A stretch of 28,689 nt of DNA from an uncultured Lachnospiraceae bacterium (GCA_910588875.1 CAJURT010000043.1:1-28689); one strand, 5' to 3'. Numbered from the stretch's first letter, positions 1-7,702 are shown. Numbers and translations are program-made. The notes: generated by a model not told the origin, from the sequence alone.

Positions 1-46
1 CGACACCCTCTGTCTGGCTATTTTCATGTATGGAGGATAACTGCCT

Positions 47-280
47 ATGGCAAATAATAAGATGAATATAGAAGGAAAAAATTACTCGGATATTCCGGTG
101 TGGCGTAGATATACGCTTACCATTGAGGAAGCAGCCAGATATTATCATATCGGCGAAGGAAAATTGAGAACGCTTATTGACACACATCCCAATGAGGATT
201 TTTATGTGATGAACGGCAATCGTGCCCTCATTAAGCGTGAGAAATTTGAGAGGTATCTGGATCAGGCTACGGCTGTGTAA
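47..280 (+). CDS. xis: Tn916-type excisionase (Xis)
   Basis: A 77-residue basic protein of the Tn916 excisionase family. It would bind DNA near the element ends and direct the integrase towards excision. The body has the family pattern: a start resembling IPVWRRYTLTIEEAA, then a winged-helix type region ending in VMNGNRALIKREKFERYL. About 16 extra N-terminal residues precede the part that lines up with Tn916 Xis as I remember it. A GGAGG ribosome binding site lies at 31-35, a good distance from the ATG. It sits directly upstream of the integrase, the usual order in this family. Xis family membership is confident; the activity is inferred. Confidence 0.9.
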   Translation: MANNKMNIEGKNYSDIPVWRRYTLTIEEAARYYHIGEGKLRTLIDTHPNEDFYVMNGNRALIKREKFERYLDQATAV

Positions 281-324
281 ACAGAGCTGACAGATTTACC
301 AATTTCACATGATATAACTATGCG

Positions 325-375
325 GAGAGCCGGATTTGTGCTATGATAAGAGTGCAAGTCTGGCTCTCTTTTTTT
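325..375 (+). terminator. Stem-loop plus T-run between xis and int
   Basis: A 14-bp imperfect stem (325-338 with 355-368, two G-U pairs) is followed by seven T residues at 369-375. It has the form of an intrinsic terminator. The T-run ends immediately before the integrase ribosome binding site (GAAAGGAG, 376-383), so it could act as an attenuator keeping int low when transcription comes through xis. Confidence 0.6.
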
Positions 376-391
376 GAAAGGAGAGTTCACG

Positions 392-1591
392 ATGAGTGAG
401 AAAAGACGAGATAACCGTAATCGGATTTTGCGAGAGGGCGAGTACCAGCGTAAGGATGGGAGGTATCGGTTCCGCTATATTGATGAGGACGGAAAAGAGA
501 AAAATGTATACAGTTGGCGTTTGGACAAGAATGACCCAATGCCAAAAGGGAAGAAGCGGGAGCCTTCCCTGCGTGAGAAAGAAAAACAGATTGAAGCGGA
601 TTTGTTTGACCGTATCGTAACCAACGGTGGCAACTATACTGTTTTGGAACTGGTAGAAAAGTACATTTCATTGAAAACAGGAGTTCGTCACAATACGGTT
701 GCCGGATATAAAACGGTCATCAATATGCTGAAAAAAGAGAGTTTTGGGAATCTGCGAATTGATAAGGTGCGTTTGTCAGATGCAAAGGCATGGTTAATTA
801 AGCTCCAGCAGATTGATGGACGGGGATACAGTTCCATTCATTCTATCAGGGGAGTTCTCAGACCGGCATTTCAGATGGCAGTAGATGATGACCTGCTCCG
901 TAAAAATCCATTTGAATTTGAACTTGCATCCGTCATTGTCAATGATTCTGTTACCAGAGAAGCGATTACCCGAAAGCAGCAGAGAGATTTACTGAAGTTT
1001 ATTCAGGAAGATAAACATTTCAGCAGATACTATGATGCAATCTATATTCTTTTTCACACAGGGCTTCGTATCTCAGAGTTCTGTGGGCTGACGGTTTCAG
1101 AAATCGAGTTTGGAGAAATGCGTATCAAGGTAGACCATCAGTTACAGCGTACTGCACAGATGCAGTATGTAATTGAAGACCCAAAAACAGATAAAGGCAT
1201 CCGCTATGTGCCGATGACGGAAGCTGTCGCAGCGTGTTTTCGCAGAATCATTGCCAACCGCAAGACACCAAAAGTTGAACCGATGGTGGAAGGATATGCA
1301 GGATTCTTGTTTCTGGATAAAAACGATATGCCGATGGTTGCCCTTCACTGGGAAAAGTATCTGGAGCATATTATTCAGAAATACAATAAAATTTACCGTA
1401 TCCAGATGCCGAAAGTTACCCCTCATGTATGCAGGCACACCTTTTGCTCTAATATGGCAAAATCCGGGATGAATCCGAAAACCTTGCAGTATATCATGGG
1501 TCACGCAGACATCAGTGTAACCTTGAACACTTACACCCATGTGAATTTTGATGATGCAAAGGAAGAAGTATATCGGATAGCGAATAGTTAA
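392..1591 (+). CDS. int: Tn916-family tyrosine integrase
   Basis: A tyrosine recombinase of 399 residues that integrates and excises a conjugative or mobilisable element. The N-terminus (MSEKRRDNRNRILREGEYQR) closely matches the arm-binding domain of Tn916 integrase, followed by a core-binding SAM-like domain and a C-terminal catalytic domain. Visible catalytic motifs are HTGLRISE (first Arg), a distal HVCRHTF (His-x-x-Arg) and GHADISVTLNTYTHV with the nucleophilic Tyr near the end. The ATG at 392 was chosen over an in-frame TTG at 374, because GAAAGGAG at 376-383 is correctly spaced and the family begins MSEKRRDNR. It looks complete. Only this end of the element is in the window. Confidence 0.94.
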   Translation: MSEKRRDNRNRILREGEYQRKDGRYRFRYIDEDGKEKNVYSWRLDKNDPMPKGKKREPSLREKEKQIEADLFDRIVTNGGNYTVLELVEKYISLKTGVRHNTVAGYKTVINMLKKESFGNLRIDKVRLSDAKAWLIKLQQIDGRGYSSIHSIRGVLRPAFQMAVDDDLLRKNPFEFELASVIVNDSVTREAITRKQQRDLLKFIQEDKHFSRYYDAIYILFHTGLRISEFCGLTVSEIEFGEMRIKVDHQLQRTAQMQYVIEDPKTDKGIRYVPMTEAVAACFRRIIANRKTPKVEPMVEGYAGFLFLDKNDMPMVALHWEKYLEHIIQKYNKIYRIQMPKVTPHVCRHTFCSNMAKSGMNPKTLQYIMGHADISVTLNTYTHVNFDDAKEEVYRIANS

Positions 1592-1776
1592 AAAAGCCCG
1601 TTGGTAAGGACGTTTGCTTTACCAACGGATTTACCAAGATTGCAGGAAAAAACACAAGAAAATACGAGAAGATTTGAGAAGATACCTTGAAAAGAAAGGA
1701 AAACTCAAAAGTCGGAAAACCCTGAAATATCAAGCGTTTGAGAAGAAATACAAGACTTAAATGGAGATATAAAAAG
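1592..1776. other. Probable integrative-element end and junction
   Basis: This is the non-coding stretch from the integrase stop to the phosphatase start. It holds an inverted repeat (1598-1607 CCGTTGGTAA with 1619-1628 TTACCAACGG) and a further direct copy TTTACCAA at 1630-1637. The same octamer occurs at 295-302 between xis and int. Such clusters are candidate integrase arm-binding sites. The rest (1640-1770) is very purine-rich and runs into the phosphatase gene. The exact junction and the core att repeat cannot be set without the other end of the element or an empty site. Confidence 0.5.
1598..1628 (+). repeat. 10-bp inverted repeat after int
   Basis: Perfect 10-bp arms (CCGTTGGTAA and TTACCAACGG) are separated by 11 nt, seven bases after the int stop codon. 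No T-run follows, so it is a poor terminator. The arms contain the TTTACCAA octamer that recurs nearby, which favours a protein-binding role. Confidence 0.6.
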
Positions 1777-2235
1777 ATGATTAAAGTATTATTCATTTGC
1801 CACGGCAATATCTGCCGCAGCCCCATGGCCGAGTTTGTCCTAAAAGACATGGTGCAAAAAGCAGGTCTTTCCGACCGATTTGAAATCGCCTCCGCTGCCA
1901 CCAGTACAGAGGAGATCGGCAATCCGGTTCACCGGGGGACGAGAGAGAAATTAAGACAGGTCGGAATCAGCACAGCCGGCAAGACAGCAGTTCAGCTGAA
2001 AAAATCAGATTACGGAAAGTATGATTATCTGATCGGCATGGACACCTGGAATATCCGCAACATGCAGCGGATGCTGGGCGGGGATCCGGAAGGGAAGATC
2101 TATAAGCTTTTGTCCTTTGCGGACAGTGACCGGGATGTGGCGGATCCCTGGTATACCGGGGATTTTGAGGCAACTTACCGGGATGTGGTAGCCGGGTGCA
2201 GCGGGCTTTTGCGGTTTCTGGGATTTTCCTGTTGA
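1777..2235 (+). CDS. Low-molecular-weight protein tyrosine phosphatase
   Basis: A cytoplasmic phosphatase of 152 residues, the normal size for the family, which hydrolyses phosphotyrosine on proteins. The N-terminal P-loop is FICHGNICRSP, giving the C-x5-R-S signature with nucleophile Cys8 and Arg14. The general-acid Asp lies in DPWYTGDF near residue 123. The ATG at 1777 was chosen because the family begins a few residues before the P-loop; a further upstream in-frame start at 1738 falls in the A-rich junction sequence. The integrase-end region directly precedes it, so its native promoter may have been separated from it. A kinase-like gene follows after 67 bases. The protein target is unknown. 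Confidence 0.92.
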   Translation: MIKVLFICHGNICRSPMAEFVLKDMVQKAGLSDRFEIASAATSTEEIGNPVHRGTREKLRQVGISTAGKTAVQLKKSDYGKYDYLIGMDTWNIRNMQRMLGGDPEGKIYKLLSFADSDRDVADPWYTGDFEATYRDVVAGCSGLLRFLGFSC

Positions 2236-2302
2236 TTTTCAGGCAGAGCCGGCAAGCAGCGGTGTGGGAGCCGATAATGGAAAGGAAACGAGAGATTTGT
2301 AT

Positions 2303-3301
2303 ATGGGCGAAGTGATTCAAAGCAATAAAAAGAAAGGGCAGGCTGCAGGGAAAAATGTCCTGTTAATCAATGATCTTCCGGGATACGGGAAGGTTGCCCT
2401 GGCAGCAATGGTGCCGATTTTGTCCCGTATGGGACACTATACGTTCCAGCTTCCGACGGCAGTGGTTTCTAATACTTTGGATTATGGAAAGTTTTGTATC
2501 CAGGATATGACAGGATATATGCGGGATACCCTTGGAGTGTGGAAGGAGTTAGGGTTTGAGCCGGATTGCATTTGCACCGGATTTGTTGTATCAGAGGGGC
2601 AGGCGGATTTAATCGGGGAATATATCCGGAACCTGAAAGGGGAACCTGGGAGGAGGCAGGGAACGCTTCCCGTGGTTATCGTGGATCCGATTATGGCGGA
2701 CGGGGGGAAGCTGTATAATGGGATTGGGGAGGAACGGATCCTTGCAATGAAGAAGCTGGCGGCTTATGCAGATGTGATGATGCCGAATATAACGGAGGCC
2801 TCCTTTTTGACGGGAATCCGTCCGGGACAGGAGAGCGGAACCTGGGAGGAACTCCGGGAGTTGACAGACGGCCTGAGAAAGATTTCGGGCAAATCAGTAG
2901 TGATTACCAGTGCGGTTGAGAGAGGCAAGGGGGAAGACGCCGCAGCAAGAGATACTGTAGCAGGAGATAGGATTGCAGGAGACGGCATGGCAGGAGGTAG
3001 TATAGCAGATATAAATGCTGCTATGGGATGGGAAAGGCATCTGGTATATGGCTATGACCATTGGAGGCAGGAATATTTCCAGGTGCCTTATGAGTATCTG
3101 CCTGTAAGGGTGGCAGGAAGCGGGGATATCTTCTCCGCGGTGGTAACCGGAGGTCTGTTGGCAGGGAAGCCTTTGAAGGCGGCTGTTGAGAAGGCAGTAC
3201 AGGCGTTGTCAAGGCTGATCCTGGAGAATAAAGGGCATCTGCAGGGATATAAAGGGATTTTGGTGGAACGGTATTGGGAGGCGCTGGAGGCAGATAGCTA
3301 A
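2303..3301 (+). CDS. Pyridoxal/pyridoxamine kinase-like protein
   Basis: A ribokinase-fold kinase of about 332 residues of the PdxK/PdxY type, which would phosphorylate pyridoxal, pyridoxamine or pyridoxine with ATP in B6 salvage. Visible family features are the N-terminal LLINDLPGYGKVAL, LPTAVVSNTLDYG, VVIVDPIMADGGKLYNG, MMPNITEA and the C-terminal VRVAGSGDIFSAVVTG anion-hole region with the catalytic Asp. The ATG at 2303 is preferred to a GTG at 2264. About 25 residues in the C-terminal third (2954-3013) are a degenerate five-residue repeat absent from typical homologues. The final TAA overlaps the stop codon of the convergent downstream gene by two bases. Substrate specificity within the family is not certain. 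Confidence 0.87.
   Translation: MGEVIQSNKKKGQAAGKNVLLINDLPGYGKVALAAMVPILSRMGHYTFQLPTAVVSNTLDYGKFCIQDMTGYMRDTLGVWKELGFEPDCICTGFVVSEGQADLIGEYIRNLKGEPGRRQGTLPVVIVDPIMADGGKLYNGIGEERILAMKKLAAYADVMMPNITEASFLTGIRPGQESGTWEELRELTDGLRKISGKSVVITSAVERGKGEDAAARDTVAGDRIAGDGMAGGSIADINAAMGWERHLVYGYDHWRQEYFQVPYEYLPVRVAGSGDIFSAVVTGGLLAGKPLKAAVEKAVQALSRLILENKGHLQGYKGILVERYWEALEADS
2954..3013 (+). repeat. 15-bp degenerate tandem repeat inside the kinase gene
   Basis: Four 15-bp units in frame encode TVAGD, RIAGD, GMAGG and SIADI. The first three share a GCAGGAGA-like core. The unit is an exact multiple of three, so copy-number change would not break the frame. It most likely forms a surface loop. Confidence 0.75.
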
Positions 3302-4017
3302 TTCGCTGCTTTTATAAACTCTGCAAATATATTTTTCGCTGCCGTGTCCTGTTCCCACAGGTATTCAGGATGCCATTGGACGCCCAGGAAGAAGGTGGGG
3401 TAACCGGGCATTTCGACGCATTCGATTAAGCCGTGGGGGGCGTGGCCTGTGGCTTTTAAACCTGGGGCAAGGCGGCGGACAGCCTGGTGGTGCATACTGT
3501 TGACATGGATTTTCCCGGCGCCGGTGATCCGGGCCAGGAGGGTTTCAGGTACCACGGTGACAGTGTGGGAGGGGATTTCATAGGCAAAGGGCTGGGTATG
3601 GGCGATGGGGAAATCCTCCTCAAACTGGCTGGGAATATCCTGGTAGATATCACCCCCCAAGCCGATATTAATCAGCTGAATGCCACGGCAAATGCCAAGG
3701 AGCGGTTTCTTTGCTTTTATGACTTGCTTTAAGAGAGCCAGTTCCAGGCGGTCCCTTTTGGGGGATACGTTGCCGCAGTGGCGCTGGGTGTCCTCGCCAA
3801 AATGGAAGGGATGGAGATCCGGGCCGCCGGTGAAGAGGAAGGCGTCAAACATTGCGGCAAAGCGCTGCAGTTCTGCCTCCTCCAGATCCAGGGGGAGGAT
3901 GACAGGGGTGCCGCCCGCCGCCTGGATGGCTTTTAAGTAGGCGGGACGCATATAGGGTTCGTCTTTCTCTGTGTTGTGGCAGGGGGTCAGGGCAACCAGG
4001 GGTTTTTGGTCAGACAT
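3298..4017 (-). CDS. Class I glutamine amidotransferase-like peptidase (C26, PuuD-like)
   Basis: A cytoplasmic hydrolase of 239 residues of the gamma-glutamyl-GABA hydrolase/peptidase C26 family, which cleaves gamma-glutamyl amides. The nucleophile is Cys110 in GICRGIQ, with the oxyanion region FTGGPDLHP and the His-Glu pair in VQWHPEY. The motif HVNSMHHQAV is also typical. The ATG at 4017 was chosen because AAGGAGGAATCCCC precedes it; a longer reading frame to 4095 would cross a strong hairpin. The gene faces the kinase gene and the two stop codons overlap. The real substrate (gamma-glutamyl-GABA or another gamma-glutamyl compound) cannot be told from sequence. Confidence 0.88.
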   Translation of the reverse strand: MSDQKPLVALTPCHNTEKDEPYMRPAYLKAIQAAGGTPVILPLDLEEAELQRFAAMFDAFLFTGGPDLHPFHFGEDTQRHCGNVSPKRDRLELALLKQVIKAKKPLLGICRGIQLINIGLGGDIYQDIPSQFEEDFPIAHTQPFAYEIPSHTVTVVPETLLARITGAGKIHVNSMHHQAVRRLAPGLKATGHAPHGLIECVEMPGYPTFFLGVQWHPEYLWEQDTAAKNIFAEFIKAAN

Positions 4018-4059
4018 GGGGGATTCCTCCTTGTGGTTTTGGATGTGGTTTGTTTCATA

Positions 4060-4099
4060 ATAAATGCCTCTTTCACATAATGATGAAAGAGGCATTTAT
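4060..4099 (-). terminator. Perfect 16-bp stem-loop after the ferredoxin gene
   Basis: Arms 4060-4075 (ATAAATGCCTCTTTCA) and 4084-4099 are perfectly complementary around an 8-nt loop. It lies 21 bases after the ferredoxin stop and before the peptidase start. On the minus strand the downstream arm ends in UUUAUUAU, a modest U-tract. It probably terminates the ferredoxin transcript or protects its 3' end. Confidence 0.75.
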
Positions 4100-4120
4100 G
4101 TAGTCATCAAAAATCAATCA

Positions 4121-4291
4121 TCAACCCTCGTTGATAGCGCCGGTCGGGCAAACACCTGCACAGGTACCGCAGTCGATGCAGCTGTCAGCATCAATCACAT
4201 ACTGTCCGTCTCCCTGGGAGATAGCGCCTACCGGGCACTCGGACTCACAAGTTCCGCAGCTTACACATGCGTCAGAAATAACATATGCCAT
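4121..4291 (-). CDS. 2[4Fe-4S] ferredoxin, clostridial type
   Basis: A complete small electron carrier of 56 residues. Two canonical clusters are visible: Cys9-x2-Cys12-x2-Cys15-x3-Cys19-Pro and Cys38-x2-Cys41-x2-Cys44-x3-Cys48-Pro, so it should hold two [4Fe-4S] clusters. It begins MAYVISDAC, typical of Clostridium-type ferredoxins. AAGGAGGATTTTATC precedes the ATG. It follows the pyruvate formate-lyase activating enzyme on the same strand with 147 bases between, where a good promoter is visible, so it can be transcribed on its own. A role in giving electrons to the neighbouring radical SAM activase is inferred from position only. Confidence 0.96.
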   Translation of the reverse strand: MAYVISDACVSCGTCESECPVGAISQGDGQYVIDADSCIDCGTCAGVCPTGAINEG

Positions 4292-4339
4292 GATAAAATC
4301 CTCCTTGAATATTCGATAGCATTTCCTGCTCCTGACATC

Positions 4340-4368
4340 ATTCTATACCATTTGTGAGAAATATTCAA
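4340..4368 (-). promoter_or_regulatory. Sigma-A type promoter of the ferredoxin gene
   Basis: Read on the minus strand: TTGAAT (4363-4368), 17 bases, TAGAAT (4340-4345). It lies about 50 bases before the ferredoxin start codon. Confidence 0.6.
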
Positions 4369-4438
4369 GTGGAAATCACTGCACAATTGGATAAAAAAAT
4401 AAACAAGAGCAGGTGTTTTGGAGGGAGGAGGCGGGCTT

Positions 4439-5221
4439 CTATGGGGAATATTGGATTTTAGCATCGGTTTCCGGTGTTTTTTGCCGTTCATCGCGGATCC
4501 CGGAAAGGATAATCTGGCGGGCTGCCCGGGCCTCATCCTCCCCCAGAGGTTTTACCTTTTCCAGAGGGTAGGGGATTCCCAGGCTTTTGTATTTGGGCTT
4601 TCCCATGTCGTGGTATGGCAATACATCCAGGGCTTTTACATTGCGGAGGGTTCCCACGAAACGTCCCAGGCGGTATAACAGATCCTGTTTGTACGTGATG
4701 CCGGGAACCACCACATGGCGGATCCAGACGGGGATGTTTTTTTCGTCCAGATAACGGGCGAAGGCCAGGACAGAATCCAATTTCTGCCCGGTCAGGCTAA
4801 TGTGGGAATCCGGGTCGATGTGTTTGATGTCCAGCAAAACCAAGTCAGTCACAGCCGCCAGCCGGTCAAACTGGCGGATGCTTTCCGGGGAATCCGGGCG
4901 GAAGGTGATACCGGAGGTATCCAGGCAGGTGTGTATCCCATGTGCTTTTGCCGCTTCAAAAAGTTCTGTCACGAAAAGGATCTGAACCAGCGGATCCCCA
5001 CCGGTGACCGTAATGCCGCCTTTTTCGTAAAAGGCTTGGTTTTTTTCGTATTGTGCCAGAATTTCCTCTACAGACATTTCCGTACCGCCATTCATTTTCC
5101 AGGTGTCCGGGTTGTGGCAGTAAAGGCAGCGCATAGGGCAGCCTTGCAAAAACACAACCAGGCGGACGCCGGGGCCGTCGACTGTGCCGAAGCTTTCGAT
5201 AGAATGGATTCGTCCTGTCAT
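4439..5221 (-). CDS. pflA: Pyruvate formate-lyase activating enzyme
   Basis: A radical SAM enzyme of 260 residues that makes the glycyl radical on pyruvate formate-lyase. The cluster motif CPMRCLYC (Cys-x3-Cys-x2-Cys, residues 28-35) and the following HNPDTW are diagnostic of PflA. GGITVTGGDPLVQ is the SAM-binding glycine motif, with Asp in place of the more usual Glu. Its length suits an activase without extra ferredoxin domains. The ribosome binding site GGAGG precedes the ATG. It lies 65 bases after the separate glycyl radical domain gene and so probably shares its transcript. Here the substrate radical Gly is on a small separate protein, not on the core enzyme. Confidence 0.94.
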   Translation of the reverse strand: MTGRIHSIESFGTVDGPGVRLVVFLQGCPMRCLYCHNPDTWKMNGGTEMSVEEILAQYEKNQAFYEKGGITVTGGDPLVQILFVTELFEAAKAHGIHTCLDTSGITFRPDSPESIRQFDRLAAVTDLVLLDIKHIDPDSHISLTGQKLDSVLAFARYLDEKNIPVWIRHVVVPGITYKQDLLYRLGRFVGTLRNVKALDVLPYHDMGKPKYKSLGIPYPLEKVKPLGEDEARAARQIILSGIRDERQKTPETDAKIQYSP

Positions 5222-5286
5222 ATGGATACCTCCGGAAAAATCATGTTATTGTGAAAAGGGATTCCGAGTGGCTTTCCTGAATAAGG

Positions 5287-5535
5287 TCATCCTATCGCCC
5301 CATGGAAGGTGCGGGAGATTACCTCATCCTGCTGTTCTTTTGTCAGCTTGTTAAAGTTGACGGCATAGCCGGAGACCCGGACAGTCAGCTGCGGATATTT
5401 TTCCGGGTGTGCCTGGGCATCCAGCAGGGTTTCTTTAGAAAACACGTTTACATTCAGATGGTGGCCTCCTTTTTCGGCGTAGCCGTCCAGCAAGGTCACC
5501 AGATTGTCAACCTGAGATTCGTTTGCATGAGTCAT
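5287..5535 (-). CDS. Stand-alone glycyl radical subunit of pyruvate formate-lyase
   Basis: An 82-residue protein equal to the C-terminal glycyl radical domain of pyruvate formate-lyase. It starts with a short MTHANES leader and then matches the family: VDNLVTLLDGY, HLNVNV, HPEKYPQLTVRVSGYAV with the radical Gly at residue 56, and FNKLTKEQQDEVISRTF. It resembles the autonomous cofactor YfiD/GrcA. However, the preceding enzyme gene ends before this domain, so here it should be an essential subunit and not a spare part. It has its own AGGAGG site nine bases before the ATG. It lies 49 bases after the core gene in a different reading frame. Confidence 0.93.
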   Translation of the reverse strand: MTHANESQVDNLVTLLDGYAEKGGHHLNVNVFSKETLLDAQAHPEKYPQLTVRVSGYAVNFNKLTKEQQDEVISRTFHGAIG

Positions 5536-5584
5536 AATGATATCCTCCTGTTATGAGAAAAATTCGTATTTTCCATTAGTGTCG

Positions 5585-7702
5585 TTATTCCCGGTCCAGC
5601 CCGCCCATTAGGTTAGGGATGGCACAGGCCTTGTTGGAACCGCATTCCAGTTCCAGGCCTTCCTCAAGGCTCAGGTTCAGGTCAAGGTCGCCCATGAAAA
5701 GCTGGTTTTCTTTTCCCAGCGCTCCCGGGATGATGGAGAAGGTGTTGGATATTCCATCCTGCGCATCCATAAAGGGAAGCTTTGCCACGGAGGCAAGGGA
5801 AGAGACGGCGCCGTGGGAATCCCTGGTGTGCATGGGATTGGCTCCCGGGGCAAATGCCTGCCCGGCTTTTCTTCCGTCAGGTGTGGAGCCGGTAGCCTTA
5901 CCATACACTACATTTGAGGTGATGGTCAAGATGGAGGTTGTTGGAATCCCGCCGCGGTAGCAGTGGTTTTGCTTGATATAATTCATGAAGGTGTGGACTA
6001 CCTCCACAGCAATCTGGTCTACCCGGTCATCGTCATTGCCATATTTTGGGAAATCCCCTTCAATCTCATAGTTTACGGCGATCCCGTTTTCATCCCGTAT
6101 GGCGCGTACCTTTGCGTATTTGATGGCAGAGAGGGAATCCGCAACCACGGAGAGACCTGCAATGCCGGTGGCGAACCATCGTGTCACGTTCATGTCATGG
6201 AGAGCCATCTGAAGCCGTTCATAGCAGTATTTGTCATGCATATAGTGGATGATGTTGAGGGTGTTCACATATACGCCGGCCAGCCATTTCATCATATCAT
6301 GGTAACGGTCCATGACCTCGTCGTAGTCCAGGTATTCGGAGGTGACGGGGCGGTATTTGGGGCCGACTTGCTTTTTGCTGATCTCGTCCACGCCGCCGTT
6401 GATGGCATATAACAGGCATTTGGCAAGGTTTGCCCTGGCGCCAAAAAACTGCATTTCTTTCCCGATCCGCATGGAGGATACGCAGCAGGCAATGGCATAA
6501 TCGTCGCCATGGGTTTCCCTCATCAGGTCGTCATTTTCATACTGGATGGAAGAGGACTCGATAGAGGTGCGGGCGCAGAAGCGTTTGAAGTTTTCCGGCA
6601 GGCGTACCGACCATAGCACGGACAGGTTGGGTTCCGGGGCAGTGCCTAGGTTTTTCAGGGTATGCAGGTAGCGGAAAGACATTTTGGTTACCAGATGGCG
6701 CCCGTCAATGCCCACGCCTCCGATGGATTCCGTCACCCAGGTGGGGTCACCAGAGAAGAGGGCATTGTATTCCGGGGTACGGGCAAACTTGACCAGCCGC
6801 AGTTTCATGATAAAGTGGTCCACGAATTCCTGGATCTGCTCTTCCGTGAACCGGCCGCTTTTTAAATCCCGCTCTGCATAGATATCCAGGAAGGTGGAGG
6901 TGCGCCCTAAAGACATAGCGGCGCCGTTTTGTTCCTTGACGGCTGCCAGGTAGGCAAAGTAGGTCCATTGGATTGCCTCCTGTACATCGCCAGCAGGGCG
7001 GGAGATGTCAAAGCCGTATATTTCCCCCAGCTTTTTCAGTTCCTTCAGGGCGCGGATCTGCTCGGACAGTTCTTCCCGGGCACGGATAATGTGGGAGTAC
7101 ATGGTGCTGCGGGTGGTCATTTTCTGCTCTTCCTTGTCCTCAATAAGGCGGTCTACGCCGTAGAGGGCAACCCTGCGGTAATCTCCGATGATCCGCCCCC
7201 GGCCATAGGCATCCGGCAGGCCGGTGATGATATGGCTGGAACGGCAGGCCCGCATTTCCGGAGTGTAGGCATCGAATACGCCTGCATTGTGGGTTTTCCT
7301 GTGGTTGGTAAAAAACTCGCTGATTTCCGGATCCACCTGGTAGCCATTGTCCGAACAGGCTTTTTCTGCCATCCGGATGCCGCCATAGGGCTGCAGGGAG
7401 CGTTTGAAGGGTTTGTCCGTCTGAAAACCCACAATGGTTTCTTTTTCCTTATCCAGATAGCCGGGGCCATGGGAGGTGATGGTGGAAATGATTTTAGTAT
7501 CCATATCCAGCACACCGCCTGCCGCCTGTTCCTGCCGGGACAAATCCATGACCTGCTCCCAGAGATCCGAGGTGTTTTTGGTCGGGCCTGCCAGGAAAGA
7601 TTCGTCACCGTCATAAGGGGTATAGTTTTTTTGGATAAAGCTGCGGACATTGACCTCACGCTCCCAGGCGCCGGGCCGAAAGAATTTCCACTCTTGCTTC
7701 AT
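5585..7702 (-). CDS. pflB: Pyruvate formate-lyase catalytic core lacking the glycyl radical domain
   Basis: The large subunit of formate C-acetyltransferase (pyruvate + CoA to acetyl-CoA + formate), 705 residues. The adjacent active-site cysteines are Cys406-Cys407 in DYAIACCVSSM, followed by the conserved QFFGARANLAKCLLYAING. The conserved region GSTPDGRKAGQAFAPGANP and the following DGISNTFSIIPGALGK are intact. After ALGK (about residue 664) a normal enzyme runs into the glycyl radical domain. This one instead has 41 unfamiliar residues containing two cysteines and ending NLMGGLDRE. The missing domain is encoded by the next gene. GAGAAGGAGGAACT precedes the ATG and a near-consensus promoter lies upstream. 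It is the first gene of the pfl operon. Confidence 0.94.
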   Translation of the reverse strand: MKQEWKFFRPGAWEREVNVRSFIQKNYTPYDGDESFLAGPTKNTSDLWEQVMDLSRQEQAAGGVLDMDTKIISTITSHGPGYLDKEKETIVGFQTDKPFKRSLQPYGGIRMAEKACSDNGYQVDPEISEFFTNHRKTHNAGVFDAYTPEMRACRSSHIITGLPDAYGRGRIIGDYRRVALYGVDRLIEDKEEQKMTTRSTMYSHIIRAREELSEQIRALKELKKLGEIYGFDISRPAGDVQEAIQWTYFAYLAAVKEQNGAAMSLGRTSTFLDIYAERDLKSGRFTEEQIQEFVDHFIMKLRLVKFARTPEYNALFSGDPTWVTESIGGVGIDGRHLVTKMSFRYLHTLKNLGTAPEPNLSVLWSVRLPENFKRFCARTSIESSSIQYENDDLMRETHGDDYAIACCVSSMRIGKEMQFFGARANLAKCLLYAINGGVDEISKKQVGPKYRPVTSEYLDYDEVMDRYHDMMKWLAGVYVNTLNIIHYMHDKYCYERLQMALHDMNVTRWFATGIAGLSVVADSLSAIKYAKVRAIRDENGIAVNYEIEGDFPKYGNDDDRVDQIAVEVVHTFMNYIKQNHCYRGGIPTTSILTITSNVVYGKATGSTPDGRKAGQAFAPGANPMHTRDSHGAVSSLASVAKLPFMDAQDGISNTFSIIPGALGKENQLFMGDLDLNLSLEEGLELECGSNKACAIPNLMGGLDRE

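Noticed and set aside
2954..3013. CRISPR-like repeat
   Set aside because: The units are 15 bp, contiguous, in frame and degenerate; there are no spacers.
5536..5584. The pfl split as a frameshift or premature stop in one gene
   Set aside because: The small gene has its own AGGAGG site and start, the 49 bases between match neither part of the enzyme, and the core has an extra tail; a single error does not give this.
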